From PMNU01 sp035480575 (lineage in GTDB: Bacteria; Patescibacteriota; Saccharimonadia; Saccharimonadales; UBA4665): a stretch of DNA of 64,000 bases. The notes below the pieces were generated by a model, which was not told the origin of the DNA, did not search any database, and saw nothing but the letters and a program-made list of their open reading frames with translations. Of this stretch, positions 17,795-25,722 are shown one piece after another. Each line of letters starts with the position of its first letter. Position 1 is the first letter of the stretch. Where the stretch lies: the NCBI GenBank assembly GCA_035480575.1, contig DATIHR010000023.1, forward strand, positions 62,001 through 126,000, written 5' to 3'. Position numbers and translations under genes: made by a program.

Positions 17795-20383
17795 TTAAGG
17801 TCCGCCACCAGCGCGGCGAGCGGCGAGCTCGGCATCGTATTCGGCGTAGGTACGGCCCATAGTGGTGAGCGCTTCGGGCGTAATGTTTTGCCGTCGAAGC
17901 GTGCCAGTAGCAGGATCTCGCATTTGTATGTCTCCTAAGTAGTTCTCGGCTAGCTGAGTGGCAATTGCTCGGTTGGGGTTAAGCCCCATGCCACCTTGCG
18001 CTGGTGCGCCATACAATACCTGGTTAATCTCGTCACGCGCGCTGCCAGAGGTGCCGGCTGGCAAGTTGCCCTGAATTTCCTTAAGCTCGATTGCCGCACG
18101 TAATTTTTGGGCATCTACTTGCTCGCGACGGGCGTCTGACATCCCTGCGGGTGTTGGTTGTTGTATCAAGCGAGACAAGGTTTGCATAGATTGTCGTATC
18201 TGGCTGTCATGGCCACCTACAAGGGCAGGCACGCTAGTCCGTTCGATGCCGTTGAGCATAGTGCTATCGGCGAGTGTTTGCCACTGCAAATTGGCGGCTT
18301 GTTGCGGCGTCATTGGGCCAGCTTCGGCAACCCGTTGGCGCGCCGCTTGCCAAGCTGCATTGTTACGGCCGTACGATATCCACTCGGTACCGCCAAGGTC
18401 AGCTCGTCCGCTGCTTCGGGCAAAGAATGCAGCTTCGTGACCCAGACTGCCATACTCGGACTCGTTACGAGATAAATTCCGTACGGCTTGATCCATAAAC
18501 TCTACATTGCCTGCCGATATACCACGGCCTTTGTTCTTAAGCGCGGTGCGGAGGGCGGTCATTGCGTTGGTGCGGTTAACGCCCACAGATTGGGCTGCGG
18601 CAATTGCCGCCTGACCTTCCGGACTATCTGGGTTAATACCTGCAGTCTGCGCCGACTGGCGCAATGCCGCCATTGTATTAACGCCACCGCTGCCAGCTAA
18701 GACCGCATTAGCCTGATCGTTATTGGCAAGCGCTTTTAGCAGCGGGCTGCCCTCTGCTTGGTCCCGGTTGACGTTGTCCATAAGTGTTAACCCCGCCTCG
18801 CGCCGTGCCCGTGCTTGTGCGCCCCGGGCCAGGAACGCAGTGCTCATGCCTCCTTTACCGCTGGTGGCATTAATATTTTTCGACAACCCAACCCGGCGGC
18901 CGACACTATTGAACCTTCTGCCAATGGCGCTATTTTCGTTCATAAGGGCACCCGTTTGCCATAGAGCATTACGCCCTTTGTATTGCTTATTGGCGTAGTT
19001 TTTGAGGTTACCGCGTACTTTGTTCGTAACCTGGCCGGTGACGTTGCCAAGCTGGCCCCATACGCCGTCTACCTTGCGGATAATGACAATAACCAGACCG
19101 TAGCCAGAAACGACAATAGTAATGGCTACGAGTGCTCCGGTTCGGCCACCGCCAATGTACGTTATAAGGGCAGCGACGTGCGTGATGGTCAGCCAGGCCG
19201 CGACGGCCGGCACTGAAAGAAGAATGGTAATGGTGACCGTTTTACCGATTGTAGCAATCTTTTTTAAAGGCTCGAACGCATTGAAAGCAAAATAGAGTGG
19301 CGATGTGATAATAAGCAACGTGGCAATAGTGTTGCGAGTAATAAGAACAATCCAGGTAGTTAGCACAACAATTGCGCCCGACACGATTAATGCGCCAATA
19401 ACACCAGGTCCAGCAATAGCCAAGGTGGCCGCGCCAACGCCCGCGCCAACAAGCAATAACGCGCCAATAAGAGCACTTAACGTTATGTCCCCTGCTTGGG
19501 TGCCAATGTCCGCTTTAAGGCCCGAAAACGGCGCTTTAATAACTTCTTGCGCGGCAGATGCCCCGGCATTACTCATGTTGAATAAAAATTCCATTAGGCG
19601 CCACGACAACGCAATAAGCCCGATTGCCAGTACCACTTTTGGCAGCATTTTACGGAACGTATAGGCGTCGATAAAGGTAAGGTTAAGCACCTGCGATACG
19701 ACCATAACAAGACTGAATATTATGATAAATGCGTAGGCTATATTCCTGAATGCCGACCACGCGGTAAAATACGCAGCCGAGCTAGTTGCCTCGGGGGTAC
19801 CTGTGCTACCGCTCGTGTTAAAGATTTGTTCGGTACGAATAAGCAGCAGGTCTATAATGGCTGCATCTAGCTTTTCTGTCATGTCGGATGCGCCATTTAT
19901 AAGGGGGCACATCCAATAGTTAAGCTCCAGCCAACTTTCCGGGCGATCGCAAAGCGTGTCGTCCTCGGCGGCTCTTGGGCCACCGTTGCTACCTGCACCG
20001 GCAAGTGTTACGTTGGTGGGGTTGCCGATAGTTATGGGGCCGTTCAGGAATCCCGCTGCGCAGTCGCCCGTAGTGGCAATAGTACCTTTGTAGGTGTTAT
20101 CGGCTTGTTTTGTGAGCCCGGTGATTGCCCAGTTGAGCACACAGCTTTCGGCACCCTGGTATACATGCCGTAGTGTAAACGAGCCGTCGCTTTGGTGTGC
20201 GAACTTGACTGTACCTATATCGGAGAATTCCCCGCCACTGGCAGTAATAGTGTTGGCATCGGTAACAGTAAATGTTTCGCCAGCTGCATAGGCGGTTTTT
20301 GCTGTAAATGAAAAGACACCAACTACTAATAATACAGCTGCCATGCTTACTAATACGAGCCGCGAAGCCAAAGCCTTATGCAT
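17795..20383 (-). CDS. VirB6/TrbL-like polytopic T4SS membrane protein
   Basis: An 862-residue protein. A signal peptide (residues 1-34, ending near AYAAG) leads into an extracytoplasmic domain of about 170 residues with several cysteines. Transmembrane helices lie at about 205-235, 250-270, 295-365 (two or three helices), 380-410 and 420-440, followed by a large C-terminal region of about 400 soluble Ala/Arg/Asn/Gln-rich residues. This layout suits a VirB6/TrbL channel subunit. An AGGAACAGGG sequence on the minus strand lies just upstream of the ATG. It is divergent from the pilin-like array, with which it probably forms one surface machine. Confidence 0.75.
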   Translation of the reverse strand: MHKALASRLVLVSMAAVLLVVGVFSFTAKTAYAAGETFTVTDANTITASGGEFSDIGTVKFAHQSDGSFTLRHVYQGAESCVLNWAITGLTKQADNTYKGTIATTGDCAAGFLNGPITIGNPTNVTLAGAGSNGGPRAAEDDTLCDRPESWLELNYWMCPLINGASDMTEKLDAAIIDLLLIRTEQIFNTSGSTGTPEATSSAAYFTAWSAFRNIAYAFIIIFSLVMVVSQVLNLTFIDAYTFRKMLPKVVLAIGLIALSWRLMEFLFNMSNAGASAAQEVIKAPFSGLKADIGTQAGDITLSALIGALLLVGAGVGAATLAIAGPGVIGALIVSGAIVVLTTWIVLITRNTIATLLIITSPLYFAFNAFEPLKKIATIGKTVTITILLSVPAVAAWLTITHVAALITYIGGGRTGALVAITIVVSGYGLVIVIIRKVDGVWGQLGNVTGQVTNKVRGNLKNYANKQYKGRNALWQTGALMNENSAIGRRFNSVGRRVGLSKNINATSGKGGMSTAFLARGAQARARREAGLTLMDNVNRDQAEGSPLLKALANNDQANAVLAGSGGVNTMAALRQSAQTAGINPDSPEGQAAIAAAQSVGVNRTNAMTALRTALKNKGRGISAGNVEFMDQAVRNLSRNESEYGSLGHEAAFFARSSGRADLGGTEWISYGRNNAAWQAARQRVAEAGPMTPQQAANLQWQTLADSTMLNGIERTSVPALVGGHDSQIRQSMQTLSRLIQQPTPAGMSDARREQVDAQKLRAAIELKEIQGNLPAGTSGSARDEINQVLYGAPAQGGMGLNPNRAIATQLAENYLGDIQMRDPATGTLRRQNITPEALTTMGRTYAEYDAELAARRAGGGP

Positions 20384-20499
20384 AGTAGTGCCCTGTTCCT
20401 GACGTTGTCATTTTTTATATTGTAGCACAGCAGACATGCGGCGCCAGGTGCTTGGCAGGCCTTTATATTTTGCATAGGTACGACTATAATTAAGGCCAA

Positions 20500-20910
20500 A
20501 TGAACGCAGTTAAGCAGATTGTCTTGAGTGTGGCGGCGCTTATAGCTTTCGCTGGTTTAGTATCGCTTGCTATGCCGGCTACGCCAGCTTTCGCAGCCCT
20601 CCCCCCTGCGCCGAGCGGTCCGACCCCCGCGCCGGCTACGGGGCCGCAGGTATGTAGTAACGGGACGGGGGCGTGTGCCACCTTTATTCAAAAATACATA
20701 AATCCTTTTATTAAATTATTGACTGCCATTGTTGGCGTCGGTGCTGCTTTATCAATTATTATTGCCGGCATACAGTACTCTCAATCGGCCGATGACCCGT
20801 CTGCAGTGTCGAAGGCAAAAATGAGAATAGTACAGACACTTATAGGCGTGCTGGGTTACTTGTTCTTGTTTGCGTTTCTTAATTACGTTGTTCCTGGTGG
20901 GCTCATATAA
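20500..20910 (+). CDS. VirB2/pilin-like protein 1
   Basis: A 136-residue protein with an N-terminal signal-type helix (residues 5-32, ending PAFAAL), a Pro-rich linker, a cysteine pair (VCSNGTGACATF) and two helices (about 72-92 and 112-132) separated by a short polar loop (YSQSADDPSAVSKAKMR). This is the layout of VirB2/TrbC pilins. A TATAAT (20485-20490) ends nine bases before the ATG. First of six tandem paralogues. Confidence 0.75.
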   Translation: MNAVKQIVLSVAALIAFAGLVSLAMPATPAFAALPPAPSGPTPAPATGPQVCSNGTGACATFIQKYINPFIKLLTAIVGVGAALSIIIAGIQYSQSADDPSAVSKAKMRIVQTLIGVLGYLFLFAFLNYVVPGGLI

Positions 20911-21290
20911 TGCAGGGACTGTTTATGCTTTTCGCGGCGACTGGTTGCGACCAACATGAATTTTTTGGCTTGCCTACCTGGTACAAATATTTGGTTGCTG
21001 CCGGCAAAATGGCGCCTGATCCCGGTGGTGGTTGCTCATTTGTTGCCGGGGTCAGCCCGCCGGACTTCGCCCTTGTAGGGCTTGCGTTGGTTGATATTGC
21101 GCTGCGACTGGCAGGTCTTATTGCTGTCGCCTATGTTATATGGGGTGGCATACAGTATGTGACCAGCCAGGGCGAGCCCGACCGTGCCACGCGCGCTCGC
21201 GGTACAATTGTTAACGCGCTCATTGGCCTTACTATTGCTTTAATCGCAACTGGCCTTGTGTCGTTTGTAGGAACGCAGGTTGGGAAATAA
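20910..21290 (+). CDS. VirB2/pilin-like protein 2
   Basis: A 126-residue small membrane protein with two helices (about 52-78 and 98-122) around the loop GGIQYVTSQGEPDRATRAR, the same loop as its neighbours. It is the most divergent of the array: the N-terminal part is not a clean signal peptide and contains GCDQHEFFGLPTWYKYL, plus a second cysteine (GGGCSF). The start overlaps the preceding stop (TAATG), so it is translationally coupled. Confidence 0.7.
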   Translation: MQGLFMLFAATGCDQHEFFGLPTWYKYLVAAGKMAPDPGGGCSFVAGVSPPDFALVGLALVDIALRLAGLIAVAYVIWGGIQYVTSQGEPDRATRARGTIVNALIGLTIALIATGLVSFVGTQVGK

Positions 21291-21297
21291 CCAAAGT

Positions 21298-21597
21298 ATG
21301 ACTCATACAATTTTTGCGCATCTTCAGCTTCTCGCCCAAAGCATTGATATTACCGACTTGCCTAAGCCGGCTGCCGATAGTGACCGCCTAGCCCTTATAT
21401 TTAACATTGTGCTTACCTTTATGGGGGCGACCGGACTGTTAATAGTAACACTAGCCGGTGTACGTTATATGACGTCGCGTGGCAACCCGCAGGCTGCAGC
21501 CAAGGCTAAGGATGCTATTTTGTTTACGCTTATCGGCCTGGTTATTATTGCCATGGGGTTTGTGATTGTTAACTTTGTCGTTACGAGGATTGGTTAG
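21298..21597 (+). CDS. VirB2/pilin-like protein 3
   Basis: A 99-residue protein when started at ATG 21298; a TTG at 21280 would extend it by six residues into the preceding gene. Two helices (about 30-52 and 72-95) flank the loop VRYMTSRGNPQAAAKAKDA. It lacks both a clear signal peptide and the cysteine pair of the other members, so it may be a minor or anchoring subunit. Confidence 0.7.
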   Translation: MTHTIFAHLQLLAQSIDITDLPKPAADSDRLALIFNIVLTFMGATGLLIVTLAGVRYMTSRGNPQAAAKAKDAILFTLIGLVIIAMGFVIVNFVVTRIG

Positions 21598-21605
21598 CGG
21601 CTGTT

Positions 21606-22004
21606 ATGGCAAATGTGTATCGATATTCCCGCAAGTTTGCCCTGCTCGCAGTCCTAGGCGTCGCGACGCTTGCAGTTGCCTGGAGTATACAGCTTGGCAC
21701 TGCGCATGCAGAAGATTTATTTAAGCAAGCGTGTAGTGGCGGAGGCAGCGGCGCAGCAGCATGTTCAGCGAATGGTAGTGATGTCGTGACGGCGACCATT
21801 GGCAAAATAACCAACCTTGTAATGTATGTGTCGGGTTTTATCGCCATCATTACAATAATGATCGGCGGGTATATGTATATTACGGCAAACGGCGATGCCA
21901 GCAAGATTAGCGAAGCCAAAAACACTATTATTTTTACCATTATAGGTCTGATTGTGGTTGTGTTTGCACGGTTCATCATTTTATTTGTAATAAGCAGGAT
22001 ATAA
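21606..22004 (+). CDS. VirB2/pilin-like protein 4
   Basis: A 132-residue protein with a signal-type helix (residues 10-33, ending TAHAED), a cysteine pair (ACSGGGSGAAACSANG) and two helices flanking the loop GGYMYITANGDASKISEAKN. It follows the preceding gene by eight bases. Its layout is the standard one of the array. Confidence 0.75.
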   Translation: MANVYRYSRKFALLAVLGVATLAVAWSIQLGTAHAEDLFKQACSGGGSGAAACSANGSDVVTATIGKITNLVMYVSGFIAIITIMIGGYMYITANGDASKISEAKNTIIFTIIGLIVVVFARFIILFVISRI

Positions 22005-22013
22005 AATGGGGTC

Positions 22014-22403
22014 ATGATGAAAAAAATACTCTACACAACACTAACATTACTTTCATTGGTCGTCGGTGCGTCGTTCGTACAACCGGCTCCCGCCATGGCG
22101 GCGGCGACAACGCCCAAAGATCAAATCTGTGCCGGCGTTAATGTCGCTGCTGGCGGAAAGGATTGTAGTGGCGGCGACGCCCAGATAAACAACATCGTCA
22201 AGGTGATCATAACGGTCTTTTCTATTGTCGTTGGCGTTACGGCCGTAATTATGATTATGGTTGGCGGCTTTAAGTACATTACCTCGGCTGGCGATGCAGG
22301 TGCGATAAGTAGCGCCAAAAAGACGATTGTCTATGCCATTGTGGGCTTGGTGGTCGTGGCCTTTGCACAGGCTATCGTTATGTTTGTGCTCAACAAGATC
22401 TAA
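22014..22403 (+). CDS. VirB2/pilin-like protein 5
   Basis: A 129-residue protein: signal peptide (about residues 1-30, ending PAMAA), an extracytoplasmic cysteine pair (QICAGVNVAAGGKDCSGGD), then two helices around the loop GGFKYITSAGDAGAISSAKK. Two adjacent ATGs (22014, 22017) are both possible starts. It is very similar to the next member, which suggests a recent duplication. Confidence 0.78.
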   Translation: MMKKILYTTLTLLSLVVGASFVQPAPAMAAATTPKDQICAGVNVAAGGKDCSGGDAQINNIVKVIITVFSIVVGVTAVIMIMVGGFKYITSAGDAGAISSAKKTIVYAIVGLVVVAFAQAIVMFVLNKI

Positions 22404-22478
22404 GACCCGATTACAGTTGTGTCGGCCCGTACCGTTGTGCTATAAAATAAGCAAAAGCGCTTTAAGAAAGGAAACAAT

Positions 22479-22919
22479 ATGTTCTCATTGCTTCGCAAAA
22501 AATTAGCCACCATTGGGGTGAGTTTGGGTCTGGCATTAGTGCCTATGGCTGTGCCACTCGTTGTGTCTGCACAAACCCCACCCGCTACTACCGACCCCAT
22601 TAATTCAAACTTGGAATGTGGTTCTACACTGTCGGTCGAGGCAGGTGGTGACTGTTCCGGTGATGTAAGTACTGGTTCTGGCCGTATCCAGAACATTGTT
22701 ACAACCATTGTTAACATCTTTTCGATTGTTGTTGGTATCGTTGCCGTTATCATGATTATCGTTGGCGGCTTTAAGTACATTACCTCTGGCGGTGACTCGG
22801 GCAACATTACAAGCGCTAAGAACACTATTGTGTACGCTGTTATTGGATTGGTAATTGTGGCTCTTGCGCAGTTTATTGTCCAGTTTGTACTAACACGCGT
22901 AAACAACAACGCGGCGTAA
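22479..22919 (+). CDS. VirB2/pilin-like protein 6
   Basis: A 146-residue protein: signal peptide (about residues 1-30, ending VVSAQT), cysteine pair (LECGSTLSVEAGGDCSGD), and two helices around the loop GGFKYITSGGDSGNITSAKN. It is separated from gene 5 by 75 bases, has a good ribosome-binding sequence (AAGAAAGGAAACA) and is followed by a strong terminator. It may therefore be made in larger amounts and is a good candidate for the major pilin. Confidence 0.8.
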   Translation: MFSLLRKKLATIGVSLGLALVPMAVPLVVSAQTPPATTDPINSNLECGSTLSVEAGGDCSGDVSTGSGRIQNIVTTIVNIFSIVVGIVAVIMIIVGGFKYITSGGDSGNITSAKNTIVYAVIGLVIVALAQFIVQFVLTRVNNNAA

Positions 22920-22940
22920 AGTTTTTCGCAGCACGCACCA

Positions 22941-22970
22941 AAAGAGCCCAAAATATTTGGGCTCTTTTTC
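22941..22970 (+). terminator. Intrinsic terminator of the pilin-like array
   Basis: A perfect 12-base-pair stem (AAAGAGCCCAAA at 22941-22952 with TTTGGGCTCTTT at 22956-22967), three-base loop and a run of T. It closes the six-gene array. Confidence 0.9.
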
Positions 22971-23093
22971 TTGTGCACACTGCGACGCCGCTAGGTCCGG
23001 TGCTCGTTCGCCGTACCTTAGTACGGTTCACTCCGCTCCTCCCTATCGACGCCACATTGCACACAAGTGCGTGCTGCTACATGTCTGGGCAAT

Positions 23094-23125
23094 CAAAAAC
23101 CCTCCATCTACAACGGAGGGTTTCA
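23094..23125 (-). terminator. Intrinsic terminator of hsp20
   Basis: AAACCCTCC (23097-23105) and GGAGGGTTT (23115-23123) form a nine-base-pair stem; on the minus strand it is followed by a T run (complement of 23095-23099). It ends the hsp20 transcript. The 120 bases between this and the pilin terminator also contain a small palindrome CCGTAC/GTACGG at 23011-23026 and no gene. Confidence 0.85.
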
Positions 23126-23138
23126 TTGATTAAAGTCT

Positions 23139-23627
23139 TTAGAGGACTTGGATTTTTTTGACGGTGTCTTGTTTGACTTTGGCGAAGCTGATTGTTAGGA
23201 CGCCGTCTTTTAGCATGGCTTCGATTTCTTCTTCTTTGACTGGAACTGGTAGCGCGATGCTTCGCGAGAATTCGCCCCAATAACATTCCTGGACAAAGTA
23301 ATTCTCTACATCATCTTCGTTACCGGCAGATAGTGTACCGCGGATACTTAATGTGTTGTCAGAAATACTTACATCGAGGTCGCTTTTATTGACCCCGGCA
23401 GTTCGTGCCTTAACCACTAATTTTTCTCTAGTCTCGTAGACATCAACGGCCAACTGCCCTGGTAAGTCTTCGCTTTCATCCCAGTCGTCGCTTGCGGCTG
23501 CCTGGTTGGGACTAGCGGCAGGCTCGACAGGTTGTGCTGCAACGGTATCATCGTCGCCCAAAAACGCAGCGGTCAGCTCATCCTCTTCCATCAGTAGGTC
23601 GTCGTCGCCACTCGTGCGTCGCGCCAT
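23139..23627 (-). CDS. Small heat-shock protein, Hsp20/alpha-crystallin family
   Basis: A 162-residue holdase chaperone. The N-terminal 60 residues are acidic and low-complexity. The alpha-crystallin domain spans about 63-155 (VDVYETREKLVVKARTAGV, LDVSISDNTLSIRGTL, and the conserved GVLTISFAK). The last residues VKKIQVL carry an I-x-V-type C-terminal motif. A GGAGGG ribosome-binding sequence precedes the ATG. A promoter TTGCAA-N18-TATACT on the minus strand shares its -35 element with comF. No CIRCE element is seen here. Confidence 0.93.
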   Translation of the reverse strand: MARRTSGDDDLLMEEDELTAAFLGDDDTVAAQPVEPAASPNQAAASDDWDESEDLPGQLAVDVYETREKLVVKARTAGVNKSDLDVSISDNTLSIRGTLSAGNEDDVENYFVQECYWGEFSRSIALPVPVKEEEIEAMLKDGVLTISFAKVKQDTVKKIQVL

Positions 23628-23685
23628 AGTTGTTACCCTCCACGTGGTTAATTGTTCGGTGTTTCTAGCTGTTTGTCTTAATGCT

Positions 23686-23738
23686 AGTATAGCTTAGGTA
23701 ATAAATGTCTTGCAACCGCAAACAGAGATATTTACAAC
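23686..23738. promoter_or_regulatory. Overlapping divergent promoters of hsp20 and comF sharing one TTGCAA
   Basis: The palindrome TTGCAA at 23710-23715 serves both strands. Minus: TTGCAA, 18 bases, TATACT (23691-23686) for hsp20. Plus: TTGCAA, 17 bases, TACAAC (23733-23738) for comF. Two polymerases could not bind at once, so the two genes may be expressed in competition. Confidence 0.6.
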
Positions 23739-23753
23739 AGTAGGAATTACAAC

Positions 23754-24416
23754 ATGTGGTTTGCCGAACGATTACTTGCGCTAATAGCACCGCACACCTG
23801 CCGAGGCTGCGCAGTAGAGGGCTCTGTGCTATGTGGCGCCTGTGCTATCGCCTTGCCGCCCGTTGCTTCCCGATGTTATCGCTGCCAGCGTGTGTCTAGA
23901 GCGTTTCGTACATGCAAGGCGTGCCGTAGTGGTGGACTCTACGCAGTGCAGCCGTTTACAGCCTACACGGCGATTCCTAAAGCCGTGCTGCATGCCCTGA
24001 AGTTTGAACGGGCGGATGCTGCGGCTATTGACGTGGCGCGAGCAATGGCATTGCGCGGTTTAGTGTCTAACGATGTAGTCATTACGCATATACCAACGGT
24101 GCCAGCCCGCGTGCGGCTGCGTGGCTATGACCAGGCGGCACTTATTGCACGCGAGCTGGCCCGCGTGACAGGGGCGGCCTACACTCCCCTGCTTGCCCGG
24201 ACTGGCGGCGGTCGCCAGGTGGGCCAAACAAGGGCCGTACGCCGCGCACAAATGCAACAGGCGTTTCGGCCGCTACGTCCGCATGTTGTGCAAAATAAGC
24301 ATGTTTTGTTAATTGATGACGTTCTTACAACGGGAGCGACGTGCGAGGCTGCAGCACGGGTATTACGCGAGGCAGGTGCTAAGCGTGTTAGTGCACTAGT
24401 GTTCGCTGTGGCATGA
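23754..24416 (+). CDS. comF: ComF-family phosphoribosyltransferase-like competence protein
   Basis: A 220-residue protein. The N-terminal 60 residues contain zinc-finger-like cysteine pairs (CRGC, CGAC, CYRC, CKAC). The rest is a type I phosphoribosyltransferase fold with the PRPP-binding motif VLLIDDVLTTGATC (about residues 183-196). ComF proteins support DNA uptake during transformation and are widespread in CPR bacteria, which depend on external nucleotides. AGTAGGA upstream is a plausible ribosome-binding site. Confidence 0.92.
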   Translation: MWFAERLLALIAPHTCRGCAVEGSVLCGACAIALPPVASRCYRCQRVSRAFRTCKACRSGGLYAVQPFTAYTAIPKAVLHALKFERADAAAIDVARAMALRGLVSNDVVITHIPTVPARVRLRGYDQAALIARELARVTGAAYTPLLARTGGGRQVGQTRAVRRAQMQQAFRPLRPHVVQNKHVLLIDDVLTTGATCEAAARVLREAGAKRVSALVFAVA

Positions 24417-24433
24417 TATAATCATCTCTGTTA

Positions 24434-24521
24434 GGAAGGGTGGCCGAGTGGTCGATGGCAACGGTCTTGAAAACCGTCGTAGGGCAACTTACCGTGGGTT
24501 CGAATCCCACCCCTTCCGCCA
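24434..24521 (+). tRNA. tRNA-Ser (anticodon TGA)
   Basis: An 88-base class II tRNA with encoded CCA. Acceptor GGAAGGG (24434-24440) pairs with CCCTTCC; the anticodon loop CTTGAAA gives anticodon TGA at 24468-24470; a long variable arm and the T-loop TTCGAAT are present. It reads UCN-type serine codons, chiefly UCA. Confidence 0.97.
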
Positions 24522-24557
24522 AAAAAGAACGGTCGCCAACGGTGGCCTTTCTTTTTT
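24521..24557 (+). terminator. Terminator after tRNA-Ser(TGA)
   Basis: An imperfect hairpin joins AAAAAGAACGGTCGCC to GGTGGCCTTTCTTTTT and ends in a T run. It begins at the final base of the tRNA. Confidence 0.7.
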
Positions 24558-24754
24558 GGTTGAATGGGCTGGGTTTGGGCCCACAGTGCGGCTGCGCAGC
24601 AGACGCGTACCGTGGGTTCGTTGGAGCAACCCCACGCGCAGGTACTTGTACCGAGCATGGGGCTGCGGATAAAGCGCGTAGCGCGCTATCCCTCCCTTAC
24701 TCAAATTCCACTCGCCAACAGAGGCCAAGTATAGTACAATACGCTGGTCAACCC
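24558..24754. other. Spacer between two tRNA-Ser genes with a tRNA-like fragment
   Basis: About 200 bases without a credible gene; open frames here give only the well-known artefact translations of tRNA flanks. TACCGTGGGTTCG near 24608-24620 repeats the variable/T-arm boundary of the preceding tRNA-Ser and is probably debris from tRNA duplication. Confidence 0.4.
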
Positions 24755-24847
24755 GGAGAGGTACCCAAGTGGCTGAAGGGGTCGGTTTGCTAAATCGATA
24801 GGGGGGCGCAAGTCCCCGCGAGGGTTCGAATCCCTCCCTCTCCGCCA
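24755..24847 (+). tRNA. tRNA-Ser (anticodon GCT)
   Basis: A 93-base class II tRNA with encoded CCA. Acceptor GGAGAGG (24755-24761) pairs with CCTCTCC (24837-24843); anticodon loop TTGCTAA gives GCT at 24789-24791, reading AGC/AGU. It has a long GC-rich variable arm (GGGGGGCGCAAGTCCCC). Confidence 0.97.
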
Positions 24848-24900
24848 AACTAAAAACAGGTGTCAATGCCGTAGGCAAGATACCTGTTTTTAGTTTGGGC
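24847..24900 (+). terminator. Terminator after tRNA-Ser(GCT)
   Basis: A perfect 15-base-pair stem: AAACTAAAAACAGGT (24847-24861) with ACCTGTTTTTAGTTT (24882-24896). The T run inside the right arm suits intrinsic termination on the plus strand, and the A run does the same for the minus strand. Confidence 0.85.
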
Positions 24901-25057
24901 ATAGTGTGCTGGGATTCGAACGGACAGGCCACGTCGGCCTGTCCCGCCCCGAAGCCCCCGCGGGAACGTAGTGACCAGGGGGTCGAGCGAAGCAAGCGGT
25001 GAATCCCCCTCAAAAGCTTTCTGCTTATCCTCCTCACGTTGTACAATAAGTCTACAC
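24901..25057. repeat. tRNA-linked repeat debris upstream of the 25058 gene
   Basis: No gene. GGGATTCGAAC (24911-24921) looks like a T-arm remnant on the minus strand. A perfect hairpin GGACAGGCC-acgtc-GGCCTGTCC spans 24922-24944. A 27-base segment (24980-25006, minus) recurs at 26388-26414 (plus) with 25 of 27 matches, also beside a tRNA-Ser gene. Confidence 0.5.
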
Positions 25058-25693
25058 ATGGATGCCCCTAATCAATCTGACCAGTCCAGTAAGCCCTCCG
25101 AGCAGCCGCAAACGGCGCCGCAACAGCCCTCGGAACCGGAGGCGCAATGGCAGTATAATCCAAGCAGCAATCAGGGCGGATTTGTGTCCGATAGTGCTGG
25201 ATCGACCGCGGCCGAGCACGCTGCCCTTACCCCGGGCGAGTCAGTCGAGTGGACGGCGCCGGAGTTTATCGCACACCATCATGGTTTTGGTTGGTATGCT
25301 GGCTTTGCCGGTATTACGCTTGTACTCGTACTCCTGGTGTACCTAGTGACGCGTGACCGTGTTTCGGTGGCCGCTATATTGGTACTAGTCGTTATTGTTG
25401 CTGTAGGTATCGCGCGCCCGCCACGAGACGTGGAATATCAACTCGACAGTCGTGGTCTCGCTGTGGGCAAAAAGACATACACGTATCACCAATTCAAAGC
25501 GTTCAGTTTGCTTGACGAGGATGCGCTTACGAGCATAACCTTGGAGCCGCTTAATCGTTTTATGTTGCCAATTAATATTTATTTTCCACCCGAAGCCGAA
25601 GAGAAAATAATTGCTGTTTTATCGTCTCGTCTTCCCCTGCAACCAGCTAGCCAGGATTTTTTCGATTCGCTTATGCGTCGCGTCCACTTGTAA
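25058..25693 (+). CDS. Unknown membrane protein with two helices
   Basis: A 211-residue protein from ATG 25058 (MDAPNQSDQSS). An upstream extension of the frame runs through the repeat region and is not believable. The first 75 residues are Pro/Gln/Ser-rich and disordered; two close transmembrane helices lie at about residues 81-122 (YAGFAGITLVLVLLVYLV, VSVAAILVLVVIVAVGIA). The C-terminal 85 residues form a soluble domain (DVEYQLDSRGLAVGKKTYTY, LPINIYFPPEAEEKI). This resembles PH-like membrane proteins of CPR genomes, but I cannot name a family. Confidence 0.75.
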   Translation: MDAPNQSDQSSKPSEQPQTAPQQPSEPEAQWQYNPSSNQGGFVSDSAGSTAAEHAALTPGESVEWTAPEFIAHHHGFGWYAGFAGITLVLVLLVYLVTRDRVSVAAILVLVVIVAVGIARPPRDVEYQLDSRGLAVGKKTYTYHQFKAFSLLDEDALTSITLEPLNRFMLPINIYFPPEAEEKIIAVLSSRLPLQPASQDFFDSLMRRVHL

Positions 25694-25722
25694 GTATGGC
25701 GTATAGCTTATAGAGAAGTCGT

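Noticed and set aside
7525..22919. Integrative conjugative element
   Set aside because: No relaxase, coupling protein, integrase, or flanking direct repeats; the cluster directly abuts recF and core genes.
24431..25046. Several open frames around the serine tRNA genes on both strands
   Set aside because: They run through tRNA genes and terminators and give the familiar artefact translations (RGGIRTHG-like); not genes.
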